Below, piece after piece: positions 19,315 through 28,121 of a DNA stretch of 64,000 bases. Made by a program: the position numbers and the translations under genes. The DNA is from JAKAQB01 sp027320105 (GTDB taxonomy: Bacteria > Actinomycetota > Acidimicrobiia > Acidimicrobiales > Palsa-688): positions 78,985 to 142,984 of the forward strand of contig DAHVMA010000036.1 of the NCBI GenBank assembly GCA_027320105.1. The letters run 5' to 3'. Under the pieces are notes generated by a model. The model did not search any database. It was not told the origin of the DNA and was given only the letters and a program-made list of their open reading frames with translations. How positions within the stretch are numbered: the stretch's first letter is position 1; every line of letters begins with the position of its first letter.

Positions 19315-20135
19315 GACGTCGCCTCCGAGAAGCCGGCCGGGCTGCGCCCGGCGATGACGCGGTCCATCGCGAAGAGGGCGGCGCCGAGAGCGCCCATGTA
19401 GTGCGACTCGGAGCTGACGTTCACCCCGAAGCCCAGCGCCTCGTTGAGCACCTCGACCATGCCGAGGTTGTTGGCCACGCCGCCGGTGAAGGTCACCTCC
19501 TGCTCGATCCCCACGCGCCGCATCAGGCTGAGGGAGCGCGAGACGACCGAGCGGTGCACCCCCATAAGGATGTCCTCGACCTTCTTGCCCTTGCCGAGCC
19601 ACGCGAGGATCTCCGAGTCGGCGAACACCGTGCACGTGGTCGAGATCTTCACCGGCCGCTCGGACTGCAGCGCGATCGGGCCGAGCTCGCCGAGGGGGAT
19701 GTCGAGCGCCGTCGCCGCCGCGCCGAGGAAGCGCCCCGTGCCGGCCGCGCATTTGTCATTCATCACGAAGTCGAGGATCTCCCCGGTGGGGCTGACACGG
19801 ATCGCCTTGGTGTCCCGCCCGCCCCTGTCGACCACCGTGCGCGTGCTCGGGAACATGTGGACGGCGCCGCGCCCGTGACAGGAGATCTCAGTCGTCTGCG
19901 CGTCGCCGAAGGTGACCTTGTAGCGCCCGTAGCCCGTCCCAACGATGAAGCCGACGCCCTCCTCCTCCTCGTGGATGTCGGCGTCGCGCACGGCCGCCTG
20001 GTAGGCGTTCTGCGCCGCGAGGGTGACGCTCGCGCCCGTGTCGACGAGCGACCGCCCGACGATGTCCAAGTCGTCGTCGATGATGACGGCCTTGGTCTGC
20101 GTCGAGCCGACGTCCACTCCAGCCGCGTATGCCAT
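19311..20135 (-). CDS. bzdP: benzoyl-CoA reductase ATPase (activase) subunit, BzdP/BcrD-like
   Basis: Second ATPase subunit, 274 aa. Motifs: AGVDVGSTQTKAVI near residue 5, GTGYGRYKVTFGDAQTTEIS near 68, and cluster Cys in NDKCAAGTGRFLGAA and STTCTVFADSEI. The second phosphate-binding motif reads VVDRGGRDTKAI where activases usually have DIGGQDxK, so the Gln position is Arg. Two distinct activases next to two distinct HgdB-family subunits distinguish class I benzoyl-CoA reductase from 2-hydroxyacyl-CoA dehydratases, which have one. It begins 6 bp after the BzdO-like stop. Confidence 0.85.
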   Translation of the reverse strand: MAYAAGVDVGSTQTKAVIIDDDLDIVGRSLVDTGASVTLAAQNAYQAAVRDADIHEEEEGVGFIVGTGYGRYKVTFGDAQTTEISCHGRGAVHMFPSTRTVVDRGGRDTKAIRVSPTGEILDFVMNDKCAAGTGRFLGAAATALDIPLGELGPIALQSERPVKISTTCTVFADSEILAWLGKGKKVEDILMGVHRSVVSRSLSLMRRVGIEQEVTFTGGVANNLGMVEVLNEALGFGVNVSSESHYMGALGAALFAMDRVIAGRSPAGFSEATS

Positions 20136-20140
20136 CGGTC

Positions 20141-21499
20141 TCAGCCCTCCGTTCCCTGCTGGTCCGGCCCGAGGGCCCTGCGCTGGCGCCTCGACGCGAG
20201 GCCCTCGAAGAACGCGTCAATGCGGTTCTTCAGCTGGGCCTCGGATACGGCCCGCTTGTCCATGTGGTCAGACTCGATGAAGAGGGTGGCCGCCTCCGTC
20301 TGCTCCATGATCGCCCGCCGGCTATCCGCAAGCCCGGTCGAGACCGTGCGGCATGACTTGATCGGGTGGTAAACGACGCCGTCGATCCTGAAGGGCTCGA
20401 TCATGTCGGCAAGGACGGTGTTCGAGTAGAACATCGAGTCCATCGCGTCGCGCACCGTGACGAGCGTGCCCTCCGCCAGGCTCTCGAGCGGACGGTCGAG
20501 GTCGTACTCGAAGCCCATGTTCGACCCGCCCGAGGCGAACCACAGGTAGGTCGAGCCGACGAAGGTCCCGCCCCACTCGCTGAACATCTCCCCGAAGCGC
20601 CGAAAGATCGGGTAGCAGGGCACCCCGGCGAACACGAGGCGGTACTTCTCCTCGAACGGGGTGCCGATGCCTTTCGTCGCCTTGTACTCGAGCTCCTCGA
20701 CGACGTCCTCGAAGTAGCGGGCGCCCTCCTCCCGGCCGCGAAAGCCGTTCACCATGCCGAGGTAGACCGTCCCGTCCGTCACCGCGTTGTAGACCGCGGG
20801 AACGGCCTTGTTGAGCTCGATGACCTTCTTCCACGCCCGGCTCATGCGGTTCGCGTTGGCCATGATCCCCCGGAGCTTGTCGATGTCGAAGCGCTTGCCG
20901 GAGACGGCCTCGCAAACGCCGATGAGCTCCTCGATCTGGCCCTGCACGTAGCGCAGGTCGTTGGCGAAGTCGACGCTGCCGTGCCAGGTCTGGCCCCCCG
21001 CTCGGCGCGTGCCGGGGATGTCGAGGGTAAAGATGGGCACATGGTAGAGGCGCTCCCAGATCTCCGCCCACTTGATGTAGGTGTTGCAGGCGTTCGTGTA
21101 CACCGAGAGCGCCGGGGGAGGGATCGTCCCCATCGGGTGGACCCCGCCCCGGAGCTGCAGGCCGACGTCAGCCTTCACGTACCCACACACGTCGGTCGAG
21201 TACCCGTAGTCCTCGGCCTGGGCGATGTAGTCATCCGCCACGTGGCGTACCGCCGTCTGGAGCCCATTCACCTCCGGGAAGATGGTGTGGAAGTCGAAAA
21301 CCCGGAGGAGCTCGGCCATGCTTCCCATTACGAAGACGTAGGCAGACTTCTCGCCGCGCTCGGGCGCCGTCGTCAGCTCCTTGAACCACTCCCGAAAGAG
21401 GCGGTTGCCTTCCTTGTTGCCCCGGCCGACGAGCGGCACGCCGGGCGCGTCCGCTGACCGGCCACCAGCGGCGGACACAGGCGCTTCAGTCGTGGACAC
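20141..21499 (-). CDS. bzdO: benzoyl-CoA reductase catalytic-module subunit, BzdO/BcrB-like
   Basis: A 452-residue HgdB-family subunit of the substrate-binding module that reduces benzoyl-CoA to cyclohexa-1,5-diene-1-carbonyl-CoA. Conserved segments include DYGYSTDVCGYVKADVGLQ near residue 115, SVYTNACNTYIKWAEIW near 150, VFAGVPCYPIFRRFGEMFS near 290, YLWFASGGSNMGF near 320 and YHPIKSCRTVSTGLADSRR near 390, where Cys residues ligate an active-site [4Fe-4S] cluster. The size matches BcrB/BzdO. The GTG at 21497-21499 has GGAGG 4 nt upstream. It follows the BzdN-like gene by 11 bp. Confidence 0.88.
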   Translation of the reverse strand: MSTTEAPVSAAGGRSADAPGVPLVGRGNKEGNRLFREWFKELTTAPERGEKSAYVFVMGSMAELLRVFDFHTIFPEVNGLQTAVRHVADDYIAQAEDYGYSTDVCGYVKADVGLQLRGGVHPMGTIPPPALSVYTNACNTYIKWAEIWERLYHVPIFTLDIPGTRRAGGQTWHGSVDFANDLRYVQGQIEELIGVCEAVSGKRFDIDKLRGIMANANRMSRAWKKVIELNKAVPAVYNAVTDGTVYLGMVNGFRGREEGARYFEDVVEELEYKATKGIGTPFEEKYRLVFAGVPCYPIFRRFGEMFSEWGGTFVGSTYLWFASGGSNMGFEYDLDRPLESLAEGTLVTVRDAMDSMFYSNTVLADMIEPFRIDGVVYHPIKSCRTVSTGLADSRRAIMEQTEAATLFIESDHMDKRAVSEAQLKNRIDAFFEGLASRRQRRALGPDQQGTEG

Positions 21500-21510
21500 C
21501 GTACCTCCAA

Positions 21511-22683
21511 TCACGCGAAGACCAGGTTCTCGATGAAGGTCTCGAGCTGCATCTGCATGTTGTCGAAGTTGGTCATGCGCTCCTCGAACTCGCTCACGAA
21601 GTAGGGGATGTTCTCCTCCTCGAGCGCCTTCACGTAGGCGACAACCTCGTCCAGGCCCGGCTCGCACATCTTGGCGGCGCTGATGATCGCCGCCCCGGCA
21701 CCGGCCTTGCGGATCCGCTCCATCAGCATCTTCTCCTTGGGCTTGCGCAGGTCATGCTGGACCGGGCTGTAGGAGGAGCGCTCGAGGTAGGCCTCGGCGA
21801 GGTCCGCGAGCGGGTCGTCGCCGACAGGGACGTCCGAGGTGATCCAGCGCAGCCCGATCAAGAGGTCGTCGTCGACCACGTAGGAGAACTTCGCGATCGT
21901 GTTGAGCAGGTCGAGCGGCGGCTGCTCGCAGAAGCCCCCCTCGAGCACGAGGCGCATGCGATCCTGCGGCGTCGCCTCCCGGGACCGGATTTGCGGGAGG
22001 AACCAGGAGAGAAGCTCGTTGTGCTCCTCGCGGGGGATCATGCCGCCGACCGCCACGAGCACGTACGCCTCGTCGACGGCGAGCAGCCACGGCGTCTCGC
22101 GCTTGATCGCGTAGAGCTCGCGGAGCAGGCGCCGGTTCTCGTTGAAGACGCCGAGAGACCGCCGCAGAGCGTCGTCGGAGATCTCCTGCCCGGTGACCGA
22201 CTCGACCTCCCGCGCGACCCGCGCGTACTCCCCTCGCAGGTAGGCAGACGCGTGGAGGGAATTCGCGTTCTGGGGGAGGTAGAGGATCTCGCAGGGGTAG
22301 TCGGCGTTGCGCCCCCACACGGCCGCGAGGTTCCTCGCGGAGTCGCAGATCGGGTGAGAGACGAACATGTCGAGACGCAGCCGGTCGGAGAGAATGAACT
22401 CGAGCGACGTCTTGAGGATCGAGCAGAGGCCCGAGCCGAAGTGGGACTCGCCCTGTCTCGCCTCGACGGGGGCGCCGCGCACCTTGAATGGCAACGCTTC
22501 GGCGGCATGGACGATCTCCTCAGGGAAGTACACCTGGAAGTGGCCGACCACCTTGCCTCCGGCCTGCCGCCAGCGCCGCACGGTCGGGAAATCCGGATCT
22601 TCGACCAGGTCGCGGCAGAATGCGAAGGCCTCCTTCAAGGAGAGCTCCTGGTACGGATCGAGCACCCGCAGGTTCACGTCCAT
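21511..22683 (-). CDS. bzdN: benzoyl-CoA reductase catalytic-module subunit, BzdN/BcrC-like
   Basis: A 390-residue HgdB-family subunit, the smaller partner in the catalytic module (BcrC and BzdN are about 380-390 aa). Conserved parts are GHFQVYFPEEIVHAAEALPF near residue 48, CSILKTSLEFILS near 85, MFVSHPICDSARNLAAVW near 105, VLEGGFCEQPPLDLLN near 260 and AAKMCEPGLDEV near 335, which supply cluster-ligand and structural Cys residues. The ATG at 22681-22683 is preceded by GAGGGGGTGAG and lies 1 bp after the Oah stop. The order oah-N-O-P-Q places ring reduction and ring opening under one promoter. Confidence 0.88.
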   Translation of the reverse strand: MDVNLRVLDPYQELSLKEAFAFCRDLVEDPDFPTVRRWRQAGGKVVGHFQVYFPEEIVHAAEALPFKVRGAPVEARQGESHFGSGLCSILKTSLEFILSDRLRLDMFVSHPICDSARNLAAVWGRNADYPCEILYLPQNANSLHASAYLRGEYARVAREVESVTGQEISDDALRRSLGVFNENRRLLRELYAIKRETPWLLAVDEAYVLVAVGGMIPREEHNELLSWFLPQIRSREATPQDRMRLVLEGGFCEQPPLDLLNTIAKFSYVVDDDLLIGLRWITSDVPVGDDPLADLAEAYLERSSYSPVQHDLRKPKEKMLMERIRKAGAGAAIISAAKMCEPGLDEVVAYVKALEEENIPYFVSEFEERMTNFDNMQMQLETFIENLVFA

Positions 22684-22684
22684 C

Positions 22685-23755
22685 TCACCCCCTCGCCGCC
22701 CCGTCGCCCTCAGGCGCATGGTGCAACTCCTTGCCGCACTGCCCGCAGTGGGTGAAGTTCGCCGGCAGGTACCGCGCCCCGCAGTCGGGGCACTGCTGGG
22801 TGTACGGGCCCCACGCGAACTCCGGCGCACCGCCCGCAGCCGCTCGCTCGCGCAGCTCCCGGTAGCGGGGCTGGCGCTTCTCGACAAAGGCTCCCATCCC
22901 CTCGATTGGCTCGAAACTCGCATAGTGCGTGCTCAGCCAGTCCCGCGCGTGGCCGACCGTCTGGTGCCAGGCGAGGTCCTTCCAGAAGTTGGTCTGCTGC
23001 TTGGTGTAGCGGGTGCACTCCGGGAACTTGTCGACGAGGTCCGAGCAGACCGCGTCGACGGCCTCGTCGAGCTTCGCGAGGTCGACCGCGTAGCCGTCCT
23101 CGCCCTTCTGCGCCTTCTTGATCTGTTCGGGGCTCGCTTGCACGACGAACTCGCCGTCCTTGGTCACCGACGGCACCACCTCGTTCACGAGGCCCCACTC
23201 GAGCGCCTGGTACGCGGGCACCGGCCGGTTGAGCATCAGGATCCAACGCGCCCGGCGGTCGCCGACGACGATCGGGAGCCACTGCGTCGCACCTCCGGCG
23301 GCGACGCTGCCGACGCGCGTGCCGACCTGGCCGATGTAGGCGTGCTCGGCCATGATCGACAGGTCGCAAGCCAGGTGGCTCTCGTTCCCGCCGCCGACCG
23401 CCATGCCGTTCAGCCGCGCGACGACGGGCTTGCCCGAGTTGATGATGCTCTCGATGTAAGCGCCGAATAGTCCCATGTACTTCCAGTAGTCGTGGGGCGA
23501 CTTCGTGTAGACCCGCTCGTACTCCTTCACGTCACCGCCGGTGCAGAACGCCGAGGTGCCGCTGCCGGTGTAGACGATCACTGCCACCTCGTCGTCGAAG
23601 GCCGCCTCGCGGAACGCAGCAGCCAGCTCGATCAGCGTCCGCGTGCTGTACGCGTTGTAGGCCTCGGGCCGCTTGATCGTGATGCGGGCGACCCAGTCGC
23701 CCTTCTCGTAGCCCACCTCGGTGTACTCGACGGGCGGTAGCTGCTCAAAGGTCAT
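22685..23755 (-). CDS. oah: 6-oxocyclohex-1-ene-1-carbonyl-CoA hydrolase
   Basis: A crotonase-fold enzyme that hydrates and opens the ring of 6-oxocyclohex-1-ene-1-carbonyl-CoA to 3-hydroxypimelyl-CoA, a signature step of anaerobic benzoyl-CoA degradation. Diagnostic segments are RITIKRPEAYNAYSTRTLIE near residue 25, SAFCTGGDVKEYERVYTKSP near 70, ARLNGMAVGGGNESHLACD near 115, and QVGTRVGSVAAGGATQWLP near 142. The last 45 residues carry two CxxC pairs (CPDCGARYLP, HCGQCGKEL), forming a likely zinc ribbon. First gene of the bzd operon; ATG with GGAGAGG upstream. Confidence 0.92.
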   Translation of the reverse strand: MTFEQLPPVEYTEVGYEKGDWVARITIKRPEAYNAYSTRTLIELAAAFREAAFDDEVAVIVYTGSGTSAFCTGGDVKEYERVYTKSPHDYWKYMGLFGAYIESIINSGKPVVARLNGMAVGGGNESHLACDLSIMAEHAYIGQVGTRVGSVAAGGATQWLPIVVGDRRARWILMLNRPVPAYQALEWGLVNEVVPSVTKDGEFVVQASPEQIKKAQKGEDGYAVDLAKLDEAVDAVCSDLVDKFPECTRYTKQQTNFWKDLAWHQTVGHARDWLSTHYASFEPIEGMGAFVEKRQPRYRELRERAAAGGAPEFAWGPYTQQCPDCGARYLPANFTHCGQCGKELHHAPEGDGAARG

Positions 23756-23789
23756 CGGCGCCTCTCCTTTGTTCTCGCCGAGTCAGCTG

Positions 23790-23823
23790 CTACATCTATC
23801 TGATCCTCGTCGTTCTTGTGTAG
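23790..23823 (-). promoter_or_regulatory. candidate operator of the oah-bzd operon
   Basis: An inverted repeat with CTACA (23790-23794) and TGTAG (23819-23823) half-sites starts within the -10 hexamer and extends into the 5' leader. Half-sites and placement resemble the perfect repeats at 38011-38043 and 51374-51410. Confidence 0.4.
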
Positions 23824-23850
23824 TAAATCACCCTAGGCCCCTCACGTCAA
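23822..23850 (-). promoter_or_regulatory. predicted sigma-70-type promoter of the oah-bzdNOPQ operon
   Basis: On the minus strand: TTGACG (23850-23845), a 17-bp spacer, and TTTACT (23827-23822), with the predicted start of transcription about 60 bp before the oah ATG. This is one of the best promoter matches in the window. Confidence 0.6.
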
Positions 23851-23928
23851 GTAGATGAGTGGTGGTCATCGCGACGGGGCTGCGGCGCGGCGGCAGGGTG
23901 GCTGTCACCAGCGATCTCTAGGCGTGGA

Positions 23929-25272
23929 CTAGGCGAGCTGGCGCTCGTCGACCACCCGCGCGATCTTGCCGCCCTCCGAGCGCGGGGCCGTCCCGGGCTC
24001 GAGGAGGCGGACCTTCGCGCTCACGCCGACGGTTGCCTTGATCGCCTGGGACAGCCGGTCGCGCACGGACCGCAGCGCGTGGTCGGCGTTGACGACCTCC
24101 TCGCTCAGCATCTCGGCGGAGACGCTGCGGAAGAAGGCCTCGCTCAGCTCCACCTCGACCCGCATCTCGTCGAGATAGCCCGGCCGCGAGACGACGAGCC
24201 GGTAGTTCGGCGTCAGCTCGGCCAAGGACCCGAGCAGGGCCTCGACCTGCGTGGGGTAGACGTTGATGCCGCGCACGATCAGCATGTCGTCGGTGCGGCC
24301 GCACACTGGCGCCATGCGAACGAACGTGCGCCCGCACGGGCACGGCTCGCTCGACAGGCTCGTGACGTCGCCCGTCCAGTACCTGAGCAGAGGCAGCGCC
24401 TGCTTGGTGAGCGTCGTCACCACGAGCACGCCGTCCTCCCCCTCGGGGAGGACGGCGCCGGTCTCTGGGTCGACCACCTCGGGAAGGAAGTGGTCCTCGG
24501 CGACGTGCGAGCCCTCGCGGGCCTCTGCGCACTCGAACGCGACGCCCGGGCCCACGATCTCCGAGAGTCCGTAGCAGTTCGTCGCGCGGGCACCGAGGAG
24601 ACGGTCGATCTCAGCCCGCATCGTCTCGGTCCACGGCTCGGCGCCGAGGACTGCGAAGCGGACGGGAACGTCCTCGGGCGGTACGCCCCGGCGCACCAGC
24701 TCCTCGGCGAGGATGAGGGCGTAGCTCGGCGTGCACGCGAGGACCTCGGGCCGGAAGTCGAGCATCAGGTCAACCTGGCGAGAAGTCCCGCCGCCCGAGA
24801 TTGGAAGGACGGCGAGGCCGAGGCGCTCGGCGCCGTAGTGAAAGCCGAGGCCGCCGGTGAAGAGCCCGTAGCCGTAGGCGTTGTGGAGGATCATGCCGGG
24901 CGCAGCGCCCGCCGCGGCGAGCGCGCGGGCACAGACCGTGGCAAACAGCTCCAAGTCGTCGCGTGTGTAGCCGACCACGGTCGGCCGTCCTGTCGTGCCG
25001 GTCGAAGCGTGGATGCGCACCACCTCCGACATCGAAACCGCGAACATCCCGAAGGGATAGCTATCACGCAGGTCCGACTTGCGCGTGAAGGGCAGCCCCG
25101 TGAGGTCGCTCGGCCCGGCGACGTCGTCGGGCTCGAGGCCCGCCCCGTCGAAGAGCCGGCGGTAGAATGGCACGCGTTCGTAGGCGTAGCGCACGACCTC
25201 GACGAGTCGGTCTGCCTGCAGGGCCCGCAGCTGGCGCTGCGGGAGGGATTCGAGCTCGGGCTGAAGGATCAT
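23929..25272 (-). CDS. paaK: phenylacetate-CoA ligase
   Basis: A 447-residue PaaK-family ligase. Visible features are the N terminus (LPQRQLRALQADRLVEVVRYA), the P-loop IHASTGTTGRPTVVGYTRDD near residue 88, NAYGYGLFTGGLGFHYGAE near 130, NCYGLSEIVGPGVAFEC near 232, GRTDDMLIVRGINVYPTQ near 325 and the C-terminal DHALRSVRDRLSQAIKA region. The length and the VRGINV motif are those of PaaK rather than benzoate-CoA ligase. It is the last gene of the long operon starting at 37855 and overlaps PrpF as ATGA. Along with the Ior enzymes it points to phenylacetyl-CoA chemistry. Confidence 0.88.
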   Translation of the reverse strand: MILQPELESLPQRQLRALQADRLVEVVRYAYERVPFYRRLFDGAGLEPDDVAGPSDLTGLPFTRKSDLRDSYPFGMFAVSMSEVVRIHASTGTTGRPTVVGYTRDDLELFATVCARALAAAGAAPGMILHNAYGYGLFTGGLGFHYGAERLGLAVLPISGGGTSRQVDLMLDFRPEVLACTPSYALILAEELVRRGVPPEDVPVRFAVLGAEPWTETMRAEIDRLLGARATNCYGLSEIVGPGVAFECAEAREGSHVAEDHFLPEVVDPETGAVLPEGEDGVLVVTTLTKQALPLLRYWTGDVTSLSSEPCPCGRTFVRMAPVCGRTDDMLIVRGINVYPTQVEALLGSLAELTPNYRLVVSRPGYLDEMRVEVELSEAFFRSVSAEMLSEEVVNADHALRSVRDRLSQAIKATVGVSAKVRLLEPGTAPRSEGGKIARVVDERQLA

Positions 25273-26468
25273 GCCAGCGCCTCGGGAACCCGCCCCAGCG
25301 CGGCCGCCGGCAAGTACGCTGTGCCGTCCATCAGCCGCCGCGCCGTGCGGCTGTACGCCGCCCGCTCGACCGACACCTCTCCACCGGGCCCGGTGCGCAG
25401 CGCGACGTCGACAACGGTACGCCCGCTCGGGTGCCCGATCCTCACCGGCCCGCCGCCCCCGGGAACGGCGGCAACGCTGCCGGGCAGGCGCGCTGTGACG
25501 GCAAGCGTCACGCCGGCGCCGCCGGGGAACGCCTTGTGCAGAGCGAGCGGCTGGCCGCCGATCACCTCGGCGACGAGGTCGATGTCCTCGGCGGCGACAA
25601 GTTCGCCCGAAGTGAGGGTCCGGTAGTCATGCGGCTCGCTCACGAGCATGGGCACCGGTACGAGCGTGTCCTCGGCGAGGCCGAGGTGGCGAGCTGCGGC
25701 GCGCTGCAGGCGGTCCACCGCTCCGAGCAGCTCGTCGTCTGGGGTCACGGGGAGAGCGCCCGCCGGCACGGCGAGATCGCTGGCGCGCACCGCGACGCAC
25801 AGGTAGGCGATATCGACGATCGACACCTCGACGCGCCCGATGCCGGGCACCAGGAGAGTGTCGGCCGGCGACCCAGTCGGCAGCAGGCCGCCCGTCGCCG
25901 TGCCGATCGTCTCGCGCAAGTCGAGGAGGATCTCGGCGCCCGAGCCGGGCACGCCGTCGACCTTGCAGTCCCCATCGACGCGCGCGTGCCCCGCCGCGAC
26001 CGGCACCTCGGCGTAGAACACGCGGCGGGTGTTGACATTGTTGATGCGCACGGTCGTCACGCCGCCCTGCGCCGTGACGAGGCCGCGCTCCACCGCGTAG
26101 ACGCCGACCGCGGCGGAGATGTTGCCGCAGTTGATATCGTAGTCTACGCGGGCGTCGCGGACGCTCACCTGGGCAAAGGTGTAGTCGAGGTCCGCGCCGG
26201 GGCTGCTCGGCGGGCCGATGATGGCGACCTTGCTCGTGAGCAGATCGGCCCCGCCGAGGCCGTCGATCTGGCGAGGGTCGGGGCTCCCCATCAGCGCCAG
26301 GAGGAAGCGGGCACGCCCGTCCGGGTCGGACGGGACGACCGCCTCCTCGAGAAACACCGCCTTGCTCGTCCCGCCGCGCATGAGCGCGCACGGCACCGCG
26401 ACCAACTCGCCCTCCTCGCGCCAGCCCTGCGGCGCGGGCGCGGTCGCCCTGTCTTCCACGGCCGCCAT
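25269..26468 (-). CDS. PrpF-family isomerase (2-methylaconitate / 4-oxalomesaconate type)
   Basis: A 399-residue protein of the PrpF/DUF453 family, whose members shift the double bond of unsaturated tricarboxylates (2-methylaconitate isomerase, 4-oxalomesaconate tautomerase). Conserved blocks are VPCALMRGGTSKAVFLEE near residue 25, QIDGLGGADLLTSKVAII near 67, DYNINCGNISAAVGVYA-like sequence near 115 (here DYDINCGN), and KAFPGGAGVTLAVTA near 310. The usual substrate-binding Cys and Lys neighbourhoods are present. It stands between thiolase and PaaK with no other methylcitrate-cycle gene. A LeuC/LeuD-type dehydratase at 46.7-48.6 kb and a citrate-synthase-like enzyme at 36.5 kb are possible pathway partners. 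Confidence 0.8.
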   Translation of the reverse strand: MAAVEDRATAPAPQGWREEGELVAVPCALMRGGTSKAVFLEEAVVPSDPDGRARFLLALMGSPDPRQIDGLGGADLLTSKVAIIGPPSSPGADLDYTFAQVSVRDARVDYDINCGNISAAVGVYAVERGLVTAQGGVTTVRINNVNTRRVFYAEVPVAAGHARVDGDCKVDGVPGSGAEILLDLRETIGTATGGLLPTGSPADTLLVPGIGRVEVSIVDIAYLCVAVRASDLAVPAGALPVTPDDELLGAVDRLQRAAARHLGLAEDTLVPVPMLVSEPHDYRTLTSGELVAAEDIDLVAEVIGGQPLALHKAFPGGAGVTLAVTARLPGSVAAVPGGGGPVRIGHPSGRTVVDVALRTGPGGEVSVERAAYSRTARRLMDGTAYLPAAALGRVPEALA

Positions 26469-26471
26469 CTC

Positions 26472-27614
26472 CTAGACCGTGAGGATGTTGACCGTGCAGG
26501 CCGTGCCCTCGACACCCTGGGCCTTGCCGCCCCTGCAGTGCGCGAGCCCGGCGCGCGCACCCGGGATCTGCCGGGCGCCCGCCTCGCCGCGCAGTTGGCG
26601 GACGACCTCGACAACCTGGGCGACGCCGGTCGCTCCGAGGGGATGGCCCTTGCCGAGCAGGCCACCGCTTCCGTTGACCGGCAGGCGCCCGTCGAGGTCG
26701 GCCTCACCCTTTACGACCCGGGCGGGGTACTCCCCATGCGGGAAGAGCCCGAGGCCCTCCACCCGGAGCGCCTCGGCGATACTGAAGCAGTCGTGCACCT
26801 CGGCGAAGCGGATGTCGCCCGGGCCGAGGCCGGACCGCTCGTAGGCCTCCTCGGCGGCGCGCCAGGTCAGGTCCTCGAGCGTCATGTCCTTCAGGCCGAC
26901 CTCGGTACGCCCGCTCTTCAGCACCGATGCCGCGAGCCGCACGGCGCGGCTGCCGCCGAGCTCGGCGCGCTTGGCCTTGCTCACGAGGACGACCGCCGCC
27001 GCCCCGTCGCTCACCGGCGCGCACTCCTGGAGGTGCAGCGGGTCGGCGATCATCCGTGACGCGAGCACCTCCTCGACGGTGACCGCCTTCTTGAACTGGG
27101 CGAGCGGGTTGGCGACCGCGTTGCGCTTGTTCTTCGCGGAGATCGCCGCCAGCTGGGCAGACGTCGTGCCGTACTGCGCGAAGTGGCGCTGGGCGCGCAT
27201 CGCGTAGACGGACGGCATCGTGAGCCCGCGCTGGGCCTCGACGTCGCTCTCGTCGGGAGTGAACGCACCGCGGAAGGCCCCTGTCAGGTGCTCGACGCCA
27301 AGCGCGAGGACGACGCCGTACACGCCGGCCTTGATCGACATCGCGGCGTCCCAGATCGCCGTCGAGCCGCTCGAGCAGGCGTTCTCGACGTTCGTGATCG
27401 GGATCCCCGACAGACCGCCCTCGCCGAGGGCGCGCTGGCCCATCGCCATGCCCTGGAACACGCTGCCAACCCACGCCGCCTCGATGTCCTTCAGCGAGAC
27501 GCCCGCGTCGTCGAGGGCCTCGAGCAGGGCGGCCGCCCCGAGCTGTGCCGCGGTCTTGTCCGGGTGCTTCCCGAACGGGGTCATCCCCGCTCCGATCACG
27601 TACACGTCAGCCAT
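26472..27614 (-). CDS. thiolase (SCP2/acetyl-CoA acetyltransferase-like), DUF35-partnered
   Basis: A 380-residue thiolase for cleavage of 3-oxoacyl-CoA. The nucleophilic Cys is in NVENACSSGSTAIWDA near residue 90, a His in VHDCFSIAEALRVEGLG near 285 (the SCP2-like form), and the catalytic GKGHPLGATGVAQ block is near 325. The immediate upstream gene encodes a DUF35 zinc-ribbon/OB protein; these thiolases work as complexes with such partners, as in BbsA/BbsB of the benzylsuccinate pathway. Start and DUF35 stop overlap by 8 bp. The substrate is inferred to be the 3-oxoacyl-CoA made by the upstream hydratase and SDR. Confidence 0.85.
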   Translation of the reverse strand: MADVYVIGAGMTPFGKHPDKTAAQLGAAALLEALDDAGVSLKDIEAAWVGSVFQGMAMGQRALGEGGLSGIPITNVENACSSGSTAIWDAAMSIKAGVYGVVLALGVEHLTGAFRGAFTPDESDVEAQRGLTMPSVYAMRAQRHFAQYGTTSAQLAAISAKNKRNAVANPLAQFKKAVTVEEVLASRMIADPLHLQECAPVSDGAAAVVLVSKAKRAELGGSRAVRLAASVLKSGRTEVGLKDMTLEDLTWRAAEEAYERSGLGPGDIRFAEVHDCFSIAEALRVEGLGLFPHGEYPARVVKGEADLDGRLPVNGSGGLLGKGHPLGATGVAQVVEVVRQLRGEAGARQIPGARAGLAHCRGGKAQGVEGTACTVNILTV

Positions 27615-28041
27615 TGCCGTCGCTCCTCTCTGTCGCGGGCGCCCCGACCATCAGCGCATGCGGCCCCACCTCCGGCTCGCCGTCGACGACACGGGGCCCC
27701 GGCCCGAGGACGATCTCCACCGCTGCGCCGATCCGGGGCGTCTCCTCGCCGGCGGTCGGCAGCATCACGCGCACATGCTCGTCGAAGTCGACGTAAGCGA
27801 GGTGGTACGGCGTCCGGAAGTCCGGCGTCGACTGGTGCACCGTCGTGAAGGTGTAGGTCGTCCCGCGCGGGGCGAGGAGGATCTCATCGAGTCCCCGGTG
27901 ACCACACCCGTCACAGACGACGCGCGCCGGGCAGAAGACGGCGCCGCACTCCGGGCAGCGCCCAGCGCGCAGGCGGACGAGACCCCCTTCGATCTCATAA
28001 GGGCCCTTTACGACTTCAGTTGCTTTCTCCGTGGTCACCAT
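27607..28041 (-). CDS. DUF35 zinc-ribbon/OB-fold acyl-CoA-associated protein
   Basis: A 144-residue protein. The rubredoxin-like zinc ribbon is CPECGAVFCPARVVCDGCGH (Cys pairs near residues 29-47), followed by an OB-fold half with RGTTYTFTTVHQSTPDFRT and PYHLAYVDFDEHVRVMLP. This family forms the non-catalytic partner of thiolases. It overlaps the thiolase start, consistent with a stoichiometric complex. Confidence 0.85.
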   Translation of the reverse strand: MVTTEKATEVVKGPYEIEGGLVRLRAGRCPECGAVFCPARVVCDGCGHRGLDEILLAPRGTTYTFTTVHQSTPDFRTPYHLAYVDFDEHVRVMLPTAGEETPRIGAAVEIVLGPGPRVVDGEPEVGPHALMVGAPATERSDGNG

Positions 28042-28121
28042 GTCCTTCTATCTCCTCCGTCGAGTCGACCTCTTGGGGCTTCTCGGGGCTCGGACGGCTG
28101 CACCGCTGCGCTTGCCGAGCC

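Noticed and set aside
18466..22683. 2-hydroxyacyl-CoA (2-hydroxyglutaryl/phenyllactyl-CoA) dehydratase instead of benzoyl-CoA reductase
   Set aside because: Two different activases, subunit sizes and direct linkage to an Oah ring hydrolase and benzoate-CoA ligase fit class I benzoyl-CoA reductase.
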